A DNA stretch of 52,203 bases, from positions 1 through 52,203 of the forward strand of contig NZ_JAQUOY010000019.1 in NCBI RefSeq assembly GCF_028716865.1. Reading direction: 5' to 3'. This document shows, one piece after another, positions 7,357 to 15,709 of the stretch (its first letter is position 1; each line of letters opens with the position of its first letter). The DNA comes from Candidatus Methylomirabilis sp. (lineage in GTDB: Bacteria > Methylomirabilota > Methylomirabilia > Methylomirabilales > Methylomirabilaceae). The notes beneath the pieces are model-generated. The model saw only the letters and a list, made by a program, of their open reading frames with translations. It was not told the origin of the DNA and did not search any database. Made by a program: the position numbers and the translations under genes.

Positions 7357-7870
7357 ACTCGGGGCGGTTCGATCTCCGGGCGTTGAAATTGCGTGCGAGG
7401 AGGGTAAATTTTTCTCGCTGTTCAACGAGAAAACTGCATGGCAGTCAATGCAAATAGGGCGGGAGGTGCGACCCGTGTCTGTCGGAGGTCGAGGAGGGAG
7501 TCCTAAAAAGAGAGGCTCTTACAGTTGTTGCATAGATCCTCCAGTACAGGCATAAGCAGGTAGGAGGCGGAACGGATACTTCTCAAAGCTCAGCATAGGC
7601 TTCACCGGAGGAGCGAGGACCCACAGAATCTCTACCAGGAAGGCATGCGGAAACTGACTGAGCTTGTAAGGAAGTTTCCGAAGACTTCCACCCGACAGAG
7701 CCAGAATGGTCGCTCCGAGAGCCGCAGAAGCAGCAGCTTCCCGCTACCTACCTGTCGACAGGCAGGTATTCGGGAACGCATCAACGATTTCGTTCACCCC
7801 ACACGGTCCGGGAGAGTCAGGGTATTGACAGCCGCTTCGCGTCACAAGGCGTACGGCGAAGAATATACGA
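7357..7870. other. Intergenic stretch without a supported gene
   Basis: About 510 bp between the activator dyad and the end of the MlaA gene. Open frames here are short, lack convincing ribosome sites and show no recognisable protein. A palindrome-like segment TACCTGTCGACAGGCAGGTA lies at about 7749-7768 and is the only structure I noted. It may contain the MlaA transcript's 3' end, but I see no clear terminator. Confidence 0.5.
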
Positions 7871-8641
7871 TTACTTCTCGATGGCCTTCTGTCTCCGCTG
7901 CAGATAAGCATTTCGTACCGCACTGTACAAGTCAACGGTCGACTCTTCAACACTCTCGTACAATTCCAGGTTCTGCGACCGGGCATTGACGACGTCTCCG
8001 CCTCTCCTCCCGAACGATGCGGCTAATGGAGCAAAATAATTGATCGGGTCCATCGCCACGTCCCCCACAAGACCAAAGGCATCACGGACCGTCAGCGGGG
8101 GTAAGAAGGGGAAGATGAAATAGGGACCGGGACCTATCCCCCATTTACCCAGCGTTTGGCCGGTGTCCGCATCGCTCTGTTCAAGTCCCCACTTCTTGGC
8201 GACATCGAAGAAGCCGACGACGCCGACCGTTGTGTTGATGCCGAAGCGAGCCAGTTCGGTACCGGCCCCCTTAAATTTCGCCTGCAGCAGGTTGTTGACT
8301 ACGCGACGAGGCATGGCGACGTTATCAAAAGCGTTACCGAGGTGCTCCTGCACAGGGTCCGGCAGATAATCCCACACAGTCGCTACAGGTTTCAGGACAT
8401 ACCGATCAACCTTATCGTGATTGAAGCTGAACATCTTTTCATTATACGGCTCCCAGGGGTCGTACTCCTCAATCTGCTCCTTCTCCAGCGACACTGCGCC
8501 TTCCATCTGTCGAACAGCGCCTTCATCGGTCGATTGCGGATCGGCCGCCATAACGCTCGACGCGCCCATTAAACCTGTAATTGTCACAACGACAGCCAAT
8601 GCACCCATCCACGGCAAGAATTTCCTGGCCCTGTGTCCCAC
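7871..8641 (-). CDS. mlaA: MlaA/VacJ-family outer-membrane lipid-asymmetry protein
   Basis: A protein of the MlaA (VacJ) family, which in other bacteria removes mislocated phospholipids from the outer leaflet of the outer membrane with MlaC and the MlaFEDB complex. Family motifs are plain: DPWEPYNEKMFSFNHDKVDRYVLKPVA, the LPDPVQEHLGNAFDNVAMP segment, RFGINTTVGVVGFFDVAKKWGL and GQTLGKWGIGPGPYFIFPFLPPLTVRD. I start at the GTG at 8641 (about 256 residues) because AAGGAGGG lies just upstream; a TTG at 8665 is the alternative. The N-terminus is a signal peptide ending near VMA, without a lipobox cysteine, unlike the E. coli lipoprotein. No other mla genes lie nearby. Confidence 0.92.
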   Translation of the reverse strand: MGHRARKFLPWMGALAVVVTITGLMGASSVMAADPQSTDEGAVRQMEGAVSLEKEQIEEYDPWEPYNEKMFSFNHDKVDRYVLKPVATVWDYLPDPVQEHLGNAFDNVAMPRRVVNNLLQAKFKGAGTELARFGINTTVGVVGFFDVAKKWGLEQSDADTGQTLGKWGIGPGPYFIFPFLPPLTVRDAFGLVGDVAMDPINYFAPLAASFGRRGGDVVNARSQNLELYESVEESTVDLYSAVRNAYLQRRQKAIEK

Positions 8642-8828
8642 CCTTTCCCTCCTTCCCTTAGTCAAAGCCGATGTTCTCGATTGCTTATCCTCGCGCCTCT
8701 CCTAATGTCTCACTCTCTCTATTCGTCAAAAAAGCCTATCATCTTTACCACGAATTTTCTTTCTTGTCGCGCAAAATGTGTAACCCATACTACGTCTTAA
8801 AGCCTTTCTTGCTAAAATATTAACAAGG

Positions 8829-9050
8829 TTATTTTCTGTAGCTAATTTGATAAATCACATCTACCTCATCGTCCGAAACCAGCATCGCGCCGTTTGGGCC
8901 GAGGGCCATTGAACGGGCGTTGGGGACATGATTCGCGTAGATGCCGATCTCAAACCCTGGCGGCAGTCTGATCTGGTGGAGCGGTAACGCCTGTGCGCTG
9001 TTTACTCGGCCGCAAGATACCGATCCGGTCAGCAACACGAGTAAGGGCAA
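8829..9050 (-). pseudogene. Collapsed sorbosone/glucose dehydrogenase-like gene (N- and C-termini joined)
   Basis: A 73-residue frame with a signal peptide (MPLLVLLTGSVSCGRVNSAQA), then the N-terminal signature of the PQQ-type sorbosone dehydrogenase family (LHQIRLPPGFEIGIYANHVPNARSMALGPNG), which runs straight into what looks like the family's C-terminal end (AMLVSDDEVDVIYQISYRK). The full enzyme is around 350-400 residues, so the central beta-propeller appears to have been lost in one in-frame deletion. It lies 19 bp after the quinone oxidoreductase stop. It may still be expressed as a small exported peptide, but enzymatic activity is not expected. Confidence 0.65.
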
Positions 9051-9069
9051 CCGAGTCGAAGACCGCGCA

Positions 9070-10038
9070 TCAGGGGATCAGTACGACCTTCCCTGTGGTC
9101 TTACGCGCTTCAAGGTTGCGATGGGCGAGTGCCGCCTCGGCAAGCGGCAAAGTCGTATCAATCCGCACGGTGAGGGTCCCGGCGCTGATCCAGTCGAACA
9201 GATCCGATGCCCGCTTCAGCAGTTCCGCTCGATCGAGCGTATAGTGCATCAGGTTGGGACGGGTCAGATACAGGGACCCTTTGGCGCTGAGCACCTGGGG
9301 GTTCAGCGGCGGCACCGGCCCGCTGGACTGGCCGTACAGCACGAGGTAACCGCGAGGCATGAGGCAGTTCAGACTCTTATCGAAGGTGGTCTGCCCGACC
9401 GAGTCGTAGACTACGTTGACGCCTTGGCTATCGGTCAGGCGCCTGGTTTCCGTTTCGAAGTCAGTCTGCGTGTAGAGGATTACCTCATCGGCGCCGGCCT
9501 GTCTCGCCAAATCTGCCTTCTGCTCGGTCGAGACGGTTCCGATGACCCAGGCTCCCCGCCGCTTGGCCATCTGGATCAGGAGCAGGCCAACACCACCCGC
9601 GGCCGCATGAATCAGCGCCCTGTCGCCCGGCTGCAGCGGATAGGTACTGCAGGTCAGATAGTGTGCGGTCAGCCCCTGTAACATCGCCGCCGCCGCAAGT
9701 CGCACATCAATTGCGTCCGGGATCGGCACCAGTCTCCGCGCCGGGACTACCGCATACTCCGCGTAGGAGCCGACATGCATGGCGTAGACGACGCGAGTTC
9801 CCGGTATAAGGTCCGACACGCCGGGGCCGACGGCATCCACCACGCCGGCCGCCTCTCGGCCGGGGATCACCGGCAGCGGGTCAGGGTACTGGCCCTTTCG
9901 CTGATAGATATCGATATAGTTGACCCCCACTGCCTCAACCTTGACCCGCGCTTCGCCCACACCGGGTTCGGGAAGCGACACCTCTTCGTAACGAAGCACT
10001 TCAGGGCCGCCATACTCATGCATGCGAATCGCGCGCAT
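9070..10038 (-). CDS. NADPH:quinone oxidoreductase / zinc-free alcohol dehydrogenase-like
   Basis: A 322-residue medium-chain dehydrogenase/reductase of the quinone oxidoreductase (Qor) branch. It shows the catalytic-domain start [20 protein letters not shown], the [34 protein letters not shown] segment, and the nucleotide-binding [24 protein letters not shown] (GxGxxG-type) near residues 148-171. The zinc-binding cysteines of true alcohol dehydrogenases are absent, as expected for Qor. It reduces quinones or enals with NADPH in the cytoplasm. The ATG at 10038 matches the family N-terminus. The neighbours do not indicate a special pathway. Confidence 0.93.
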   Translation of the reverse strand: MRAIRMHEYGGPEVLRYEEVSLPEPGVGEARVKVEAVGVNYIDIYQRKGQYPDPLPVIPGREAAGVVDAVGPGVSDLIPGTRVVYAMHVGSYAEYAVVPARRLVPIPDAIDVRLAAAAMLQGLTAHYLTCSTYPLQPGDRALIHAAAGGVGLLLIQMAKRRGAWVIGTVSTEQKADLARQAGADEVILYTQTDFETETRRLTDSQGVNVVYDSVGQTTFDKSLNCLMPRGYLVLYGQSSGPVPPLNPQVLSAKGSLYLTRPNLMHYTLDRAELLKRASDLFDWISAGTLTVRIDTTLPLAEAALAHRNLEARKTTGKVVLIP

Positions 10039-10179
10039 ACTGTTGTCTCCCTCTGGAAAAGCGATCAGGGGTCAGCCGTCTGCCAGGTATTGAGGCTGAA
10101 GACCGAAGACTGAAGTAGTCTAAAAGCTCTTCCGCCTTCGGCCTTGGATAGAACTGACGGCTAATCGCTAACAAGCTCC

Positions 10180-10545
10180 TTAGTAAGTAACCGATCGATC
10201 ATACTCCATGAGCAGTTGGGCGTATCGTTTGATGTCGATCTTCTCGACGCCTGGTACACGCTTGAGGTCTTCGTCCAAGACCCCCCGGGTCTGGGCTCAC
10301 CCCCCTCAGAGATAGACCGGGATCTGGTGATCTACGGCGAACTGAAATAACTCTTCGAGTGGCGGCAGCCCGTACGGTTTTACATGCTGCCGCAACTCCG
10401 GCTTGATCAGGACCGTGGCATCGAGCGCCAACACAATGCCGACATCGATCCCCGATTCCTTCGCCCCCTTCGCCACAAAGAACGGCATCGCCGCCCGCGT
10501 TGAGTTATCGTACCCGTGGGTCGCTGTGATCAATAACTTTGCCAT
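10180..10545 (-). CDS. DsrE-family protein with two in-frame TGA codons: probable UxxU selenoprotein
   Basis: Starting at the ATG at 10545 (ribosome site AGGGAGGGG), the frame reads MAKLLITATHGYDNSTRAAM and continues as a DsrE/DsrF-like small sulfur-relay fold up to HQIPVYL, where it meets TGA (10306-10308). Two Gly codons later comes a second TGA (10297-10299). The same frame then continues as AQTRGVLDEDLKRVPGVEKI and on to YDRSVTY and TAA at 10180. Family members that I recall end with PVYxCGxCAxxRG...DRVVTY, so both TGA codons fall exactly on the conserved CxxC cysteines. Read as selenocysteine, the product is 121 residues with U80-G-G-U83. TGA is a normal stop elsewhere in the window. The alternative is a pseudogene with two nonsense changes, which would be an unlikely coincidence. 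Confidence 0.75.
10264..10295 (-). promoter_or_regulatory. Two overlapping SECIS-like hairpins after the TGA codons
   Basis: Hairpin 1 pairs CCCAGACC (10288-10295) with GGUCUUGG (10275-10282), one mismatch, loop CGGGG; its loop starts 19 nt after the first TGA. Hairpin 2 pairs GGGGUCUU (10277-10284) with AAGACCUC (10264-10271), one G-U, loop GGACG; its loop starts 21 nt after the second TGA. Both loops carry G in the first two positions and sit in the 16-37 nt window described for bacterial SECIS elements. The two share bases and cannot form together. Confidence 0.6.
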
Positions 10546-10599
10546 CGTCCCCTCCCTCTTTCTCCTTAACGCTCTGTTCATACAGAAGCCTAAAATACC

Positions 10600-11295
10600 T
10601 CAAATGTTGAGTCGTGGGGTGGATTCCCACTCCTGGACTGCGCTGTTCCATCGGCAAAATCCACATGAGAATGAACTGACCGGGGCAGGGCCGTGAAGAA
10701 TCGCCACGGCGTCCTTGACGAGCGATTCGGCGGCCGCAGGGTCGGTCGGCACCTCGTGGACGTCGACCTGGAACTGAATGAGACCGTGCGCTTTCACCTC
10801 GATCGGATGATAGTAGATCAGATACGCGAGACGCTTGGTCTTGTGGCCGTTACCTTCCAGCAGCAGTGTGTAGAGGTTCATCTGATTCTGATAGAATGCA
10901 TGGGTGTCGGCTTTCGGGGCATACCCCCGGGTCTTGTAGTCCAGCGGGTAGTAGAAGTCGGCCTCATCCACAAGGCACTCGTCCAACGCCCCCATCACTT
11001 CAACGTCAGCCCAGGCCGGCGTATAGCGGATCCCACGTCTCCAGTCACGCCATCGGTCGATCGTCTGCGTGTCGGATAGCAGTCGACCCGGGAGCTTTCC
11101 TTTCACTTCAGGAGGCAGCTCGCTACGATCCCTGAACTGATCAAAGTATCGCTTGAACTGCAGGTCTAGCCCACCAGGGAGGCTCGGGAAGATAGTCTCG
11201 GGGCGCTTAATCCCGGCGTTGATCTCCAGCCAGAAGCAGCGGGGGCACTCGGTATACAATCCCAGGCGGCTGTTGGATAAGGTGAGGCGCTTCAT
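10600..11295 (-). CDS. PD-(D/E)XK nuclease-like protein with Cas4/RecB-type cysteines
   Basis: A 231-residue protein resembling the PDDEXK_1 / Cas4-AddB nuclease group. The N-terminus LTLSNSRLGLYTECPRCFWLE matches the family start with its first cysteines; the core has VMGALDECLVDEADFYYPLDYKTRG (the D-x(n)-D-x-K active-site pattern) and AFYQNQMNLYTLLLEGNG with the motif-III Gln/Tyr; the C-terminus carries CGFCRW. Four cysteines (CPRC and CGFC) could hold an Fe-S cluster as in Cas4 and AddB. No cas genes are near, so a stand-alone DNA-repair role is more likely. It lies 54 bp upstream of the DsrE-family gene on the same strand. Confidence 0.8.
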   Translation of the reverse strand: MKRLTLSNSRLGLYTECPRCFWLEINAGIKRPETIFPSLPGGLDLQFKRYFDQFRDRSELPPEVKGKLPGRLLSDTQTIDRWRDWRRGIRYTPAWADVEVMGALDECLVDEADFYYPLDYKTRGYAPKADTHAFYQNQMNLYTLLLEGNGHKTKRLAYLIYYHPIEVKAHGLIQFQVDVHEVPTDPAAAESLVKDAVAILHGPAPVSSFSCGFCRWNSAVQEWESTPRLNI

Positions 11296-11363
11296 GTTGT
11301 CGTCATGGCGCGTCTGTCAAGCGGTGAAGGTTCTTACGGCCGAGAATGAGGTCCGGCTCTACG

Positions 11364-12896
11364 CTATCCCTCCAGCAACTGGTATTTTCCGGGGGCCAAC
11401 GATTCTTCCGGAACCAGGATGATCTCCCCGCCATAGGCCTGCTGGAGCGCTTCGATCTCCTCGCCGTCTTCCGCCTGGAACCAGCCGATCAGATCGGGGT
11501 GGGCCCGGATCCGGACCAGGGGGATCTGCTTGCGGGACAGCCGCCACTCGACCTCTCGGAGGACTTGATGGGCGATGGAGGGGGTTGAGCGGATGTAGCC
11601 AAGACCGCCGCACGCGGGGCAGGACGCGCTCAAGGCCTTGTTCAAGCCTTGGCGGACTCGCTTCCGCGTCATCTCGACCAGGCCAAGCTCTGATAGGAGC
11701 GAGACGTTGGTGGGGGAGCGGTCGGGCTTCAGCGCCTCCTTCAACTCCTGGACCACACGATCCCGACTCTCCTGCCGAGCCATATCGATAAAATCGATGA
11801 TAATGATCCCACCCAGGTCTCGTAAGCGCACCTGGCGCGCGATCTCTAGAGCCGCCTCCAGATTGGTCTTGAGGACCGTCTCTTCAAAATCGTGCTTGCC
11901 GACGTACTTTCCGGTGTTGACATCGATGGAGACGAGCGCCTCCGTCTCCTCCAACACGATATAGCCCCCTGATTTAAGCCACGCCTTATGTCGCAGCGCC
12001 TTCTCGACCTCCCGTTCAATACCGAACGACTTGAAGATCGGCTCGTCCTCGGTGTACAGAAACAGATGCGACTTCAGATCGGGATGCAGCGATTCGGCAT
12101 ACTCCAGGCATCGCTCGTACTCCGTCGGACTGTCCACGACTAGGCGGACCACCTCTTTCGTGAAGAGGTCGCGGAAGATCCGGAAGATCAGGTCCAGGTC
12201 CTTCTGGACCAATGACGGGGCAGCGAGCGCTTCGGCCTTGCCTTTGATCTTTTTCCAGAGGGATCGGAGAAACTCGAGATCGGCCTCGATCTCCGCTTTC
12301 CCCTTGCCGATCCCGGCAGTCCTGACGATGACCCCCTCCCGTTGAGGGTTGATCTCTTCGATGATCTGCTTCAGCCGGGATCGTTCCGCCTCGTCCTCGA
12401 TCTTCCGCGAGACCCCGACGTGCTGCTCGGTCGGCATATAGACCAAGTGGCGGCCTGGCAGGGTGATGTGAGAGGTGATACGAGCGCCCTTGGTCCCAAG
12501 CGGCTCGCGAGCCACCTGTGCGACAATCTCCTGGCCCTCCTTCAGGAGCTCCTCGATGCTGGCCTGTGGGCGACGACCTCGAGGGAAGCCGGATCTCGGC
12601 TCCTCGGAGAGGGGTTCTGTCGGCTCGCCTTCCTCCCCGATGGTGAGTAACTGCTCATACTCTTCCACGTCCTCGAAGATGTCCCGGACGTACAAAAAGG
12701 CATCCTTCGCCAGGCCCAAATCCACGAAGGCCGCCTGCATCCCGGGAAGGATCTTCAGGACACGCCCTTTGTAGATGTTTCCGGCGATGCTCTTGTTCTT
12801 CGAGTCATCGATCAGTAGTTCGACCAGCACGCCGTCCTCCAGGACGGCTACCCGGGTTTCCACGATAGAAGAGTTGACGATGATCTCGCGTTTCAT
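11364..12896 (-). CDS. rng: Ribonuclease G/E family endoribonuclease
   Basis: A single-strand-specific endoribonuclease that matures rRNA and starts mRNA decay. From the ATG at 12896 it is about 510 residues: REIIVNSSIVETRVAVLEDG, then the S1 RNA-binding region (GNIYKGRVLKILPGMQAAFVDLGLAKDAFLY), an acidic loop EDVEEYEQLLTIGEEGE, the RNase-H-like catalytic region with SIDVNTGKYVGKHDFEETVLKTNLEAA and IIIIDFIDM (catalytic Asp pair), and the zinc-link CPACGG near the C-terminus. Its length and lack of a long tail fit RNase G rather than E. Its ATG overlaps the stop of the radical-SAM gene (ATGA), a pairing common in several bacterial phyla. Confidence 0.95.
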   Translation of the reverse strand: MKREIIVNSSIVETRVAVLEDGVLVELLIDDSKNKSIAGNIYKGRVLKILPGMQAAFVDLGLAKDAFLYVRDIFEDVEEYEQLLTIGEEGEPTEPLSEEPRSGFPRGRRPQASIEELLKEGQEIVAQVAREPLGTKGARITSHITLPGRHLVYMPTEQHVGVSRKIEDEAERSRLKQIIEEINPQREGVIVRTAGIGKGKAEIEADLEFLRSLWKKIKGKAEALAAPSLVQKDLDLIFRIFRDLFTKEVVRLVVDSPTEYERCLEYAESLHPDLKSHLFLYTEDEPIFKSFGIEREVEKALRHKAWLKSGGYIVLEETEALVSIDVNTGKYVGKHDFEETVLKTNLEAALEIARQVRLRDLGGIIIIDFIDMARQESRDRVVQELKEALKPDRSPTNVSLLSELGLVEMTRKRVRQGLNKALSASCPACGGLGYIRSTPSIAHQVLREVEWRLSRKQIPLVRIRAHPDLIGWFQAEDGEEIEALQQAYGGEIILVPEESLAPGKYQLLEG

Positions 12897-15496
12897 TGGT
12901 CGCCGTCCAGGATCAGGGCTGTTCTCGCCACGCGCAATTTTGTCTCCCACCCATCATACCGGCCGTTGAGGGTTTCCTTCAAAAGGTGAGCCATAATCAC
13001 GTGCGGTCGTACACCACCACCCTGACCCGTGCTCAGCCGGATGTCCCAGCGAAGCGCGCCTTCTTCCTCCCCCAAGACTACCAACTCCCGGATCTGCGGA
13101 CGGGCGTCTACCTCGATCCGCTTCTCCTTCCGCTCTACGCTCACCAGAATGCTGGGTCGATCGAGCCACTCATCGCAGAGCGCCTGAGCGCGAAGCCGCT
13201 CGCCGATCTCTTGGGCACAGCCGTTCAGCGGCAACGACACGCGATAGGCGGCCTCCCGTACCAACGTCGTCAGCGATGGCGCCGTCAATGGGACCTCCCA
13301 GGCGCGAAGCAACTGCAGTTCGGCCGCGAGGCAACGATTGACCTGCGCCACCAACTCCTCCGGTGCCATGGCCGCACGAAGCTCGATGTCCGCCAATTCC
13401 TGCCGCCCCTCAACCCCCACCGGAAGCGCGAGGGCGCACGACAGCTTCGGCTGAGGGTTAAACCCCTGCGAGTAGGCTACGGCGACCCCGGCCCGACGCA
13501 GCGCTCGGCCCAGCGCCCGCATCAACTCCAGATGCGACAGAAACCGGAGCATCCCGATCTTCTGGAACATAAACCGAATGCGCTGTACCGGCGCTTCGCT
13601 CGGCTCGCGCAGTGTTGAGCGTTGAGCGTTGAGCGTTGAGTCGGGAATCTCACAATGTGAACTCGACGCTCGACGATCGACACTCGACACCTCCATCCCG
13701 ACCTCTTCTGCCCAGGTCGGCCAGTTGGGCATGCAGATCTCGCCGCAAGCCGTACAGGCGGCCGTATGGCAATCGGGCGTCCCGCGAACCTCCATAGCCT
13801 TCTTGTACTCCCGCTGCAGGAACGCTTTGTTGACGCCGGAGTCGATATGATCCCACGGCAACGGCTCATCCACGTTACGCGGCCGATTCGCAAACGCCCT
13901 CGGATCGATCCCCGTCTCGTCGAAGGCCTGCATCCACCGGTCGAACTTCAGGTGTTCGGTCCAGCCGTCCAACCGACACCCCAGCTCGTAGCCGCGCCGG
14001 ACGACGCGGCCAAGTGAACGGTCGCCCAGCGAGAAGACCGCCTCCAGAAACGAGGACTGGACGTTATGCCACTTATACGACACCCTGAGTTCCCGCAACC
14101 TTCGTCTCAGGAAGTCCTGCTTGTCCTTGAGTACCTCCATCGGCTCCTGGGCACACCACTGGAAGGGCGTATGCGGTTTCGGTACGAACGAGGAGGTACT
14201 GACCGTCAGCCCAAAGCCTCTCGCCGACTCGGCCCGCGCGATCCTCGCCGATTCCCGCGTGATCCGGACGATGTCATCCAGGTCCTCCTGCGTCTCGGTC
14301 GGCAGTCCGATGATAAAGTAAAACTTGACCGACTCCCAACCCGCCTTAGCAGCGTTCCGCACGGCCGTAAAGATCTGCTCCTCGTCGAACCCCTCCTTGT
14401 TGATCACCTTCCGAAGCCGACTGCTGCCGGCCTCCGGCGCGATGGTGAAGCCGGTCTTCCGAACCCGGCTGATCTCCTCGGCCACCTGCGGAAACCGGTT
14501 CAGCGTTTCGACCCGGAGAGAGGGAAGCGACAGTGAGATCTTTTCCGGCAGGAGCCGGTCCATCAATGCGGGCACCACGTCGGGCAGGACCGTCAGATCG
14601 GCGATGCTCAACGAGGCGAGCGAGACCTCTTCGTATCCCGTCTGCCGGACTGCATGCATAGCCAATTGCTGAATCTCCTCGCTCGATCGTTCCCGGAGCG
14701 GTCGGTACAGGTAGCCTGCCTGGCAAAACCGGCACCCCTGGGTACAGCCCCGCATCACCTCGATACTCACGCGGTCGTGGACGATCTCCATGAAGGGGAC
14801 CGGGAAGGCGCCGTAATCGATCCCGTCCAGATGGATTGCCGTCCGCTTGCGGATGGTCTCGCCCTGGTGGAACGCCGGGACGTAGCAGCCAGGGATCCTG
14901 GCCCATGCCTCAAGCAGCGCGTCACGCCGCCCGCCTGAGGCTTTCCACGCGGCTGTCGCCTCGCAGACCTCGAGGACGACCTCTTCGCCGTCGCCCAGAA
15001 CGAACAGATCGATGAACTCCGCGATCGGCTCGGGGTTGAAGCCGACGGACCCGCCAGCAATCACAAACGGATCGCCTTCCCGTCGCTCAGCGCTCCCCAA
15101 GGGGACGCCGGCCAGGTCCAGCATGTTCAGGATGGTAGTGTAGGACAGTTCGTACTGCAGCGTGAAGCCGATCAGATCGAAATCGGCCAGGCTGTAACCG
15201 GACTCAAGGGTACAGAGCGGAATCCGCCCCCGCCGCAGCAGCGCCTCCGCATCGGTCCAGGGCGCATAGACCCGTTCCGCCATAAACTCCGGCCGTCGGT
15301 TCAAGATCTGGTACAGAATCTTCAGGCCGACATGGGACATGCCGATTTCGTAGGTATCGGGGAAGGCGAGGGCAATCTTGACAGATGTTGCGGCGGGGTC
15401 CTTCTTGACGGCGTTCCACTCCATGCCGATATAGCGAGACGGCTTGCTGACCGTAGGGAGAATTTCATTTACTATCGCTTGCTGAAAGCTGCGCAA
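12893..15496 (-). CDS. TIGR03960-type B12-binding radical SAM protein fused to DUF2344 domain
   Basis: An 867-residue two-part protein. The N-terminal part (about 1-600) is a B12-binding-like region followed by a radical SAM core with RGCTQGCRFCQAGYLYRPLRER (the CxxxCxxC that holds the 4Fe-4S cluster). A second cysteine set CHTAACTACGEIC lies near 585-600. After a linker, the C-terminal part (from about VQRIRFMFQKIGMLRFLSHLELMRALGRALRRAGV) is the TIGR03936/DUF2344 domain. Substrate is not known; the constant coupling to RNase G hints at an RNA-related role. The start is a TTG at 15496 with a strong AAGGAGG 7 bp upstream. The linker codons contain two arrays of 7-bp repeats. Confidence 0.9.
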   Translation of the reverse strand: MRSFQQAIVNEILPTVSKPSRYIGMEWNAVKKDPAATSVKIALAFPDTYEIGMSHVGLKILYQILNRRPEFMAERVYAPWTDAEALLRRGRIPLCTLESGYSLADFDLIGFTLQYELSYTTILNMLDLAGVPLGSAERREGDPFVIAGGSVGFNPEPIAEFIDLFVLGDGEEVVLEVCEATAAWKASGGRRDALLEAWARIPGCYVPAFHQGETIRKRTAIHLDGIDYGAFPVPFMEIVHDRVSIEVMRGCTQGCRFCQAGYLYRPLRERSSEEIQQLAMHAVRQTGYEEVSLASLSIADLTVLPDVVPALMDRLLPEKISLSLPSLRVETLNRFPQVAEEISRVRKTGFTIAPEAGSSRLRKVINKEGFDEEQIFTAVRNAAKAGWESVKFYFIIGLPTETQEDLDDIVRITRESARIARAESARGFGLTVSTSSFVPKPHTPFQWCAQEPMEVLKDKQDFLRRRLRELRVSYKWHNVQSSFLEAVFSLGDRSLGRVVRRGYELGCRLDGWTEHLKFDRWMQAFDETGIDPRAFANRPRNVDEPLPWDHIDSGVNKAFLQREYKKAMEVRGTPDCHTAACTACGEICMPNWPTWAEEVGMEVSSVDRRASSSHCEIPDSTLNAQRSTLREPSEAPVQRIRFMFQKIGMLRFLSHLELMRALGRALRRAGVAVAYSQGFNPQPKLSCALALPVGVEGRQELADIELRAAMAPEELVAQVNRCLAAELQLLRAWEVPLTAPSLTTLVREAAYRVSLPLNGCAQEIGERLRAQALCDEWLDRPSILVSVERKEKRIEVDARPQIRELVVLGEEEGALRWDIRLSTGQGGGVRPHVIMAHLLKETLNGRYDGWETKLRVARTALILDGDQ
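13614..13640. repeat. 7-bp tandem repeat array (GTTGAGC) inside the radical-SAM gene
   Basis: Almost four copies of GTTGAGC in a row. On the coding strand they encode the linker residues around STLNAQRSTL between the radical SAM and DUF2344 domains. One unit gained or lost would shift the reading frame. Confidence 0.93.
13660..13689. repeat. Second, degenerate 7-bp repeat array (ACTCGAC type)
   Basis: Four imperfect heptamers of the form (A/G)(C/A)TCGAC lie 20 bp from the GTTGAGC array and within the same interdomain linker, encoding SSVDRRASSSH. Confidence 0.75.
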
Positions 15497-15559
15497 TTAT
15501 GCGCCTCCTTGTTTTAACGCAGACTTTTACCGTTCTGGCGAAATCATACACTATGGAGA

Positions 15560-15688
15560 CTGTCCCGCAAACCTCTTTTTATGCTTCGACAGGCTCAGCA
15601 CGAACGGAATAACCTCAATGTTTTCAATGCCCATACCGTTCACCCTGAGCGTGTCGAAGGGTAATTATGAGTCTACAGAACAGGCTCT
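15560..15688. repeat. REPIN-like intergenic repeat, copy A
   Basis: About 129 bp bounded by CTGTCCCGCAAACCTC and ACAGGCTC. It carries CTTCGACAGGCTCAGCACGAACGG and, inverted, CCGTTCACCCTGAGCGTGTCGAAGG. The whole unit recurs in reverse orientation at 30001-30127. It lies between the radical-SAM gene and a LuxR-type regulator. Confidence 0.85.
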
Positions 15689-15709
15689 ATGGCCACCGCA
15701 AAGGCAATC

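Noticed and set aside
7749-7768. TACCTGTCGACAGGCAGGTA as a terminator or operator
   Set aside because: The dyad is imperfect and short, there is no T tract, and no gene start is close enough to make it a persuasive operator.
7645-7989. Plus-strand frame of 114 codons between the penicillin-binding protein and MlaA genes
   Set aside because: It runs into the antisense of mlaA, has no family resemblance and no ribosome site.
10297-10308. TGA read as tryptophan or cysteine through a genome-wide code change
   Set aside because: Many intact genes in the window end in TGA at the expected family C-terminus, with 4-bp ATGA overlaps, so TGA is a real stop here.
12475-15518. Long open frames on the plus strand opposite RNase G and the radical-SAM gene
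   Set aside because: They are antisense shadows of high-GC genes with no recognisable products or ribosome sites.
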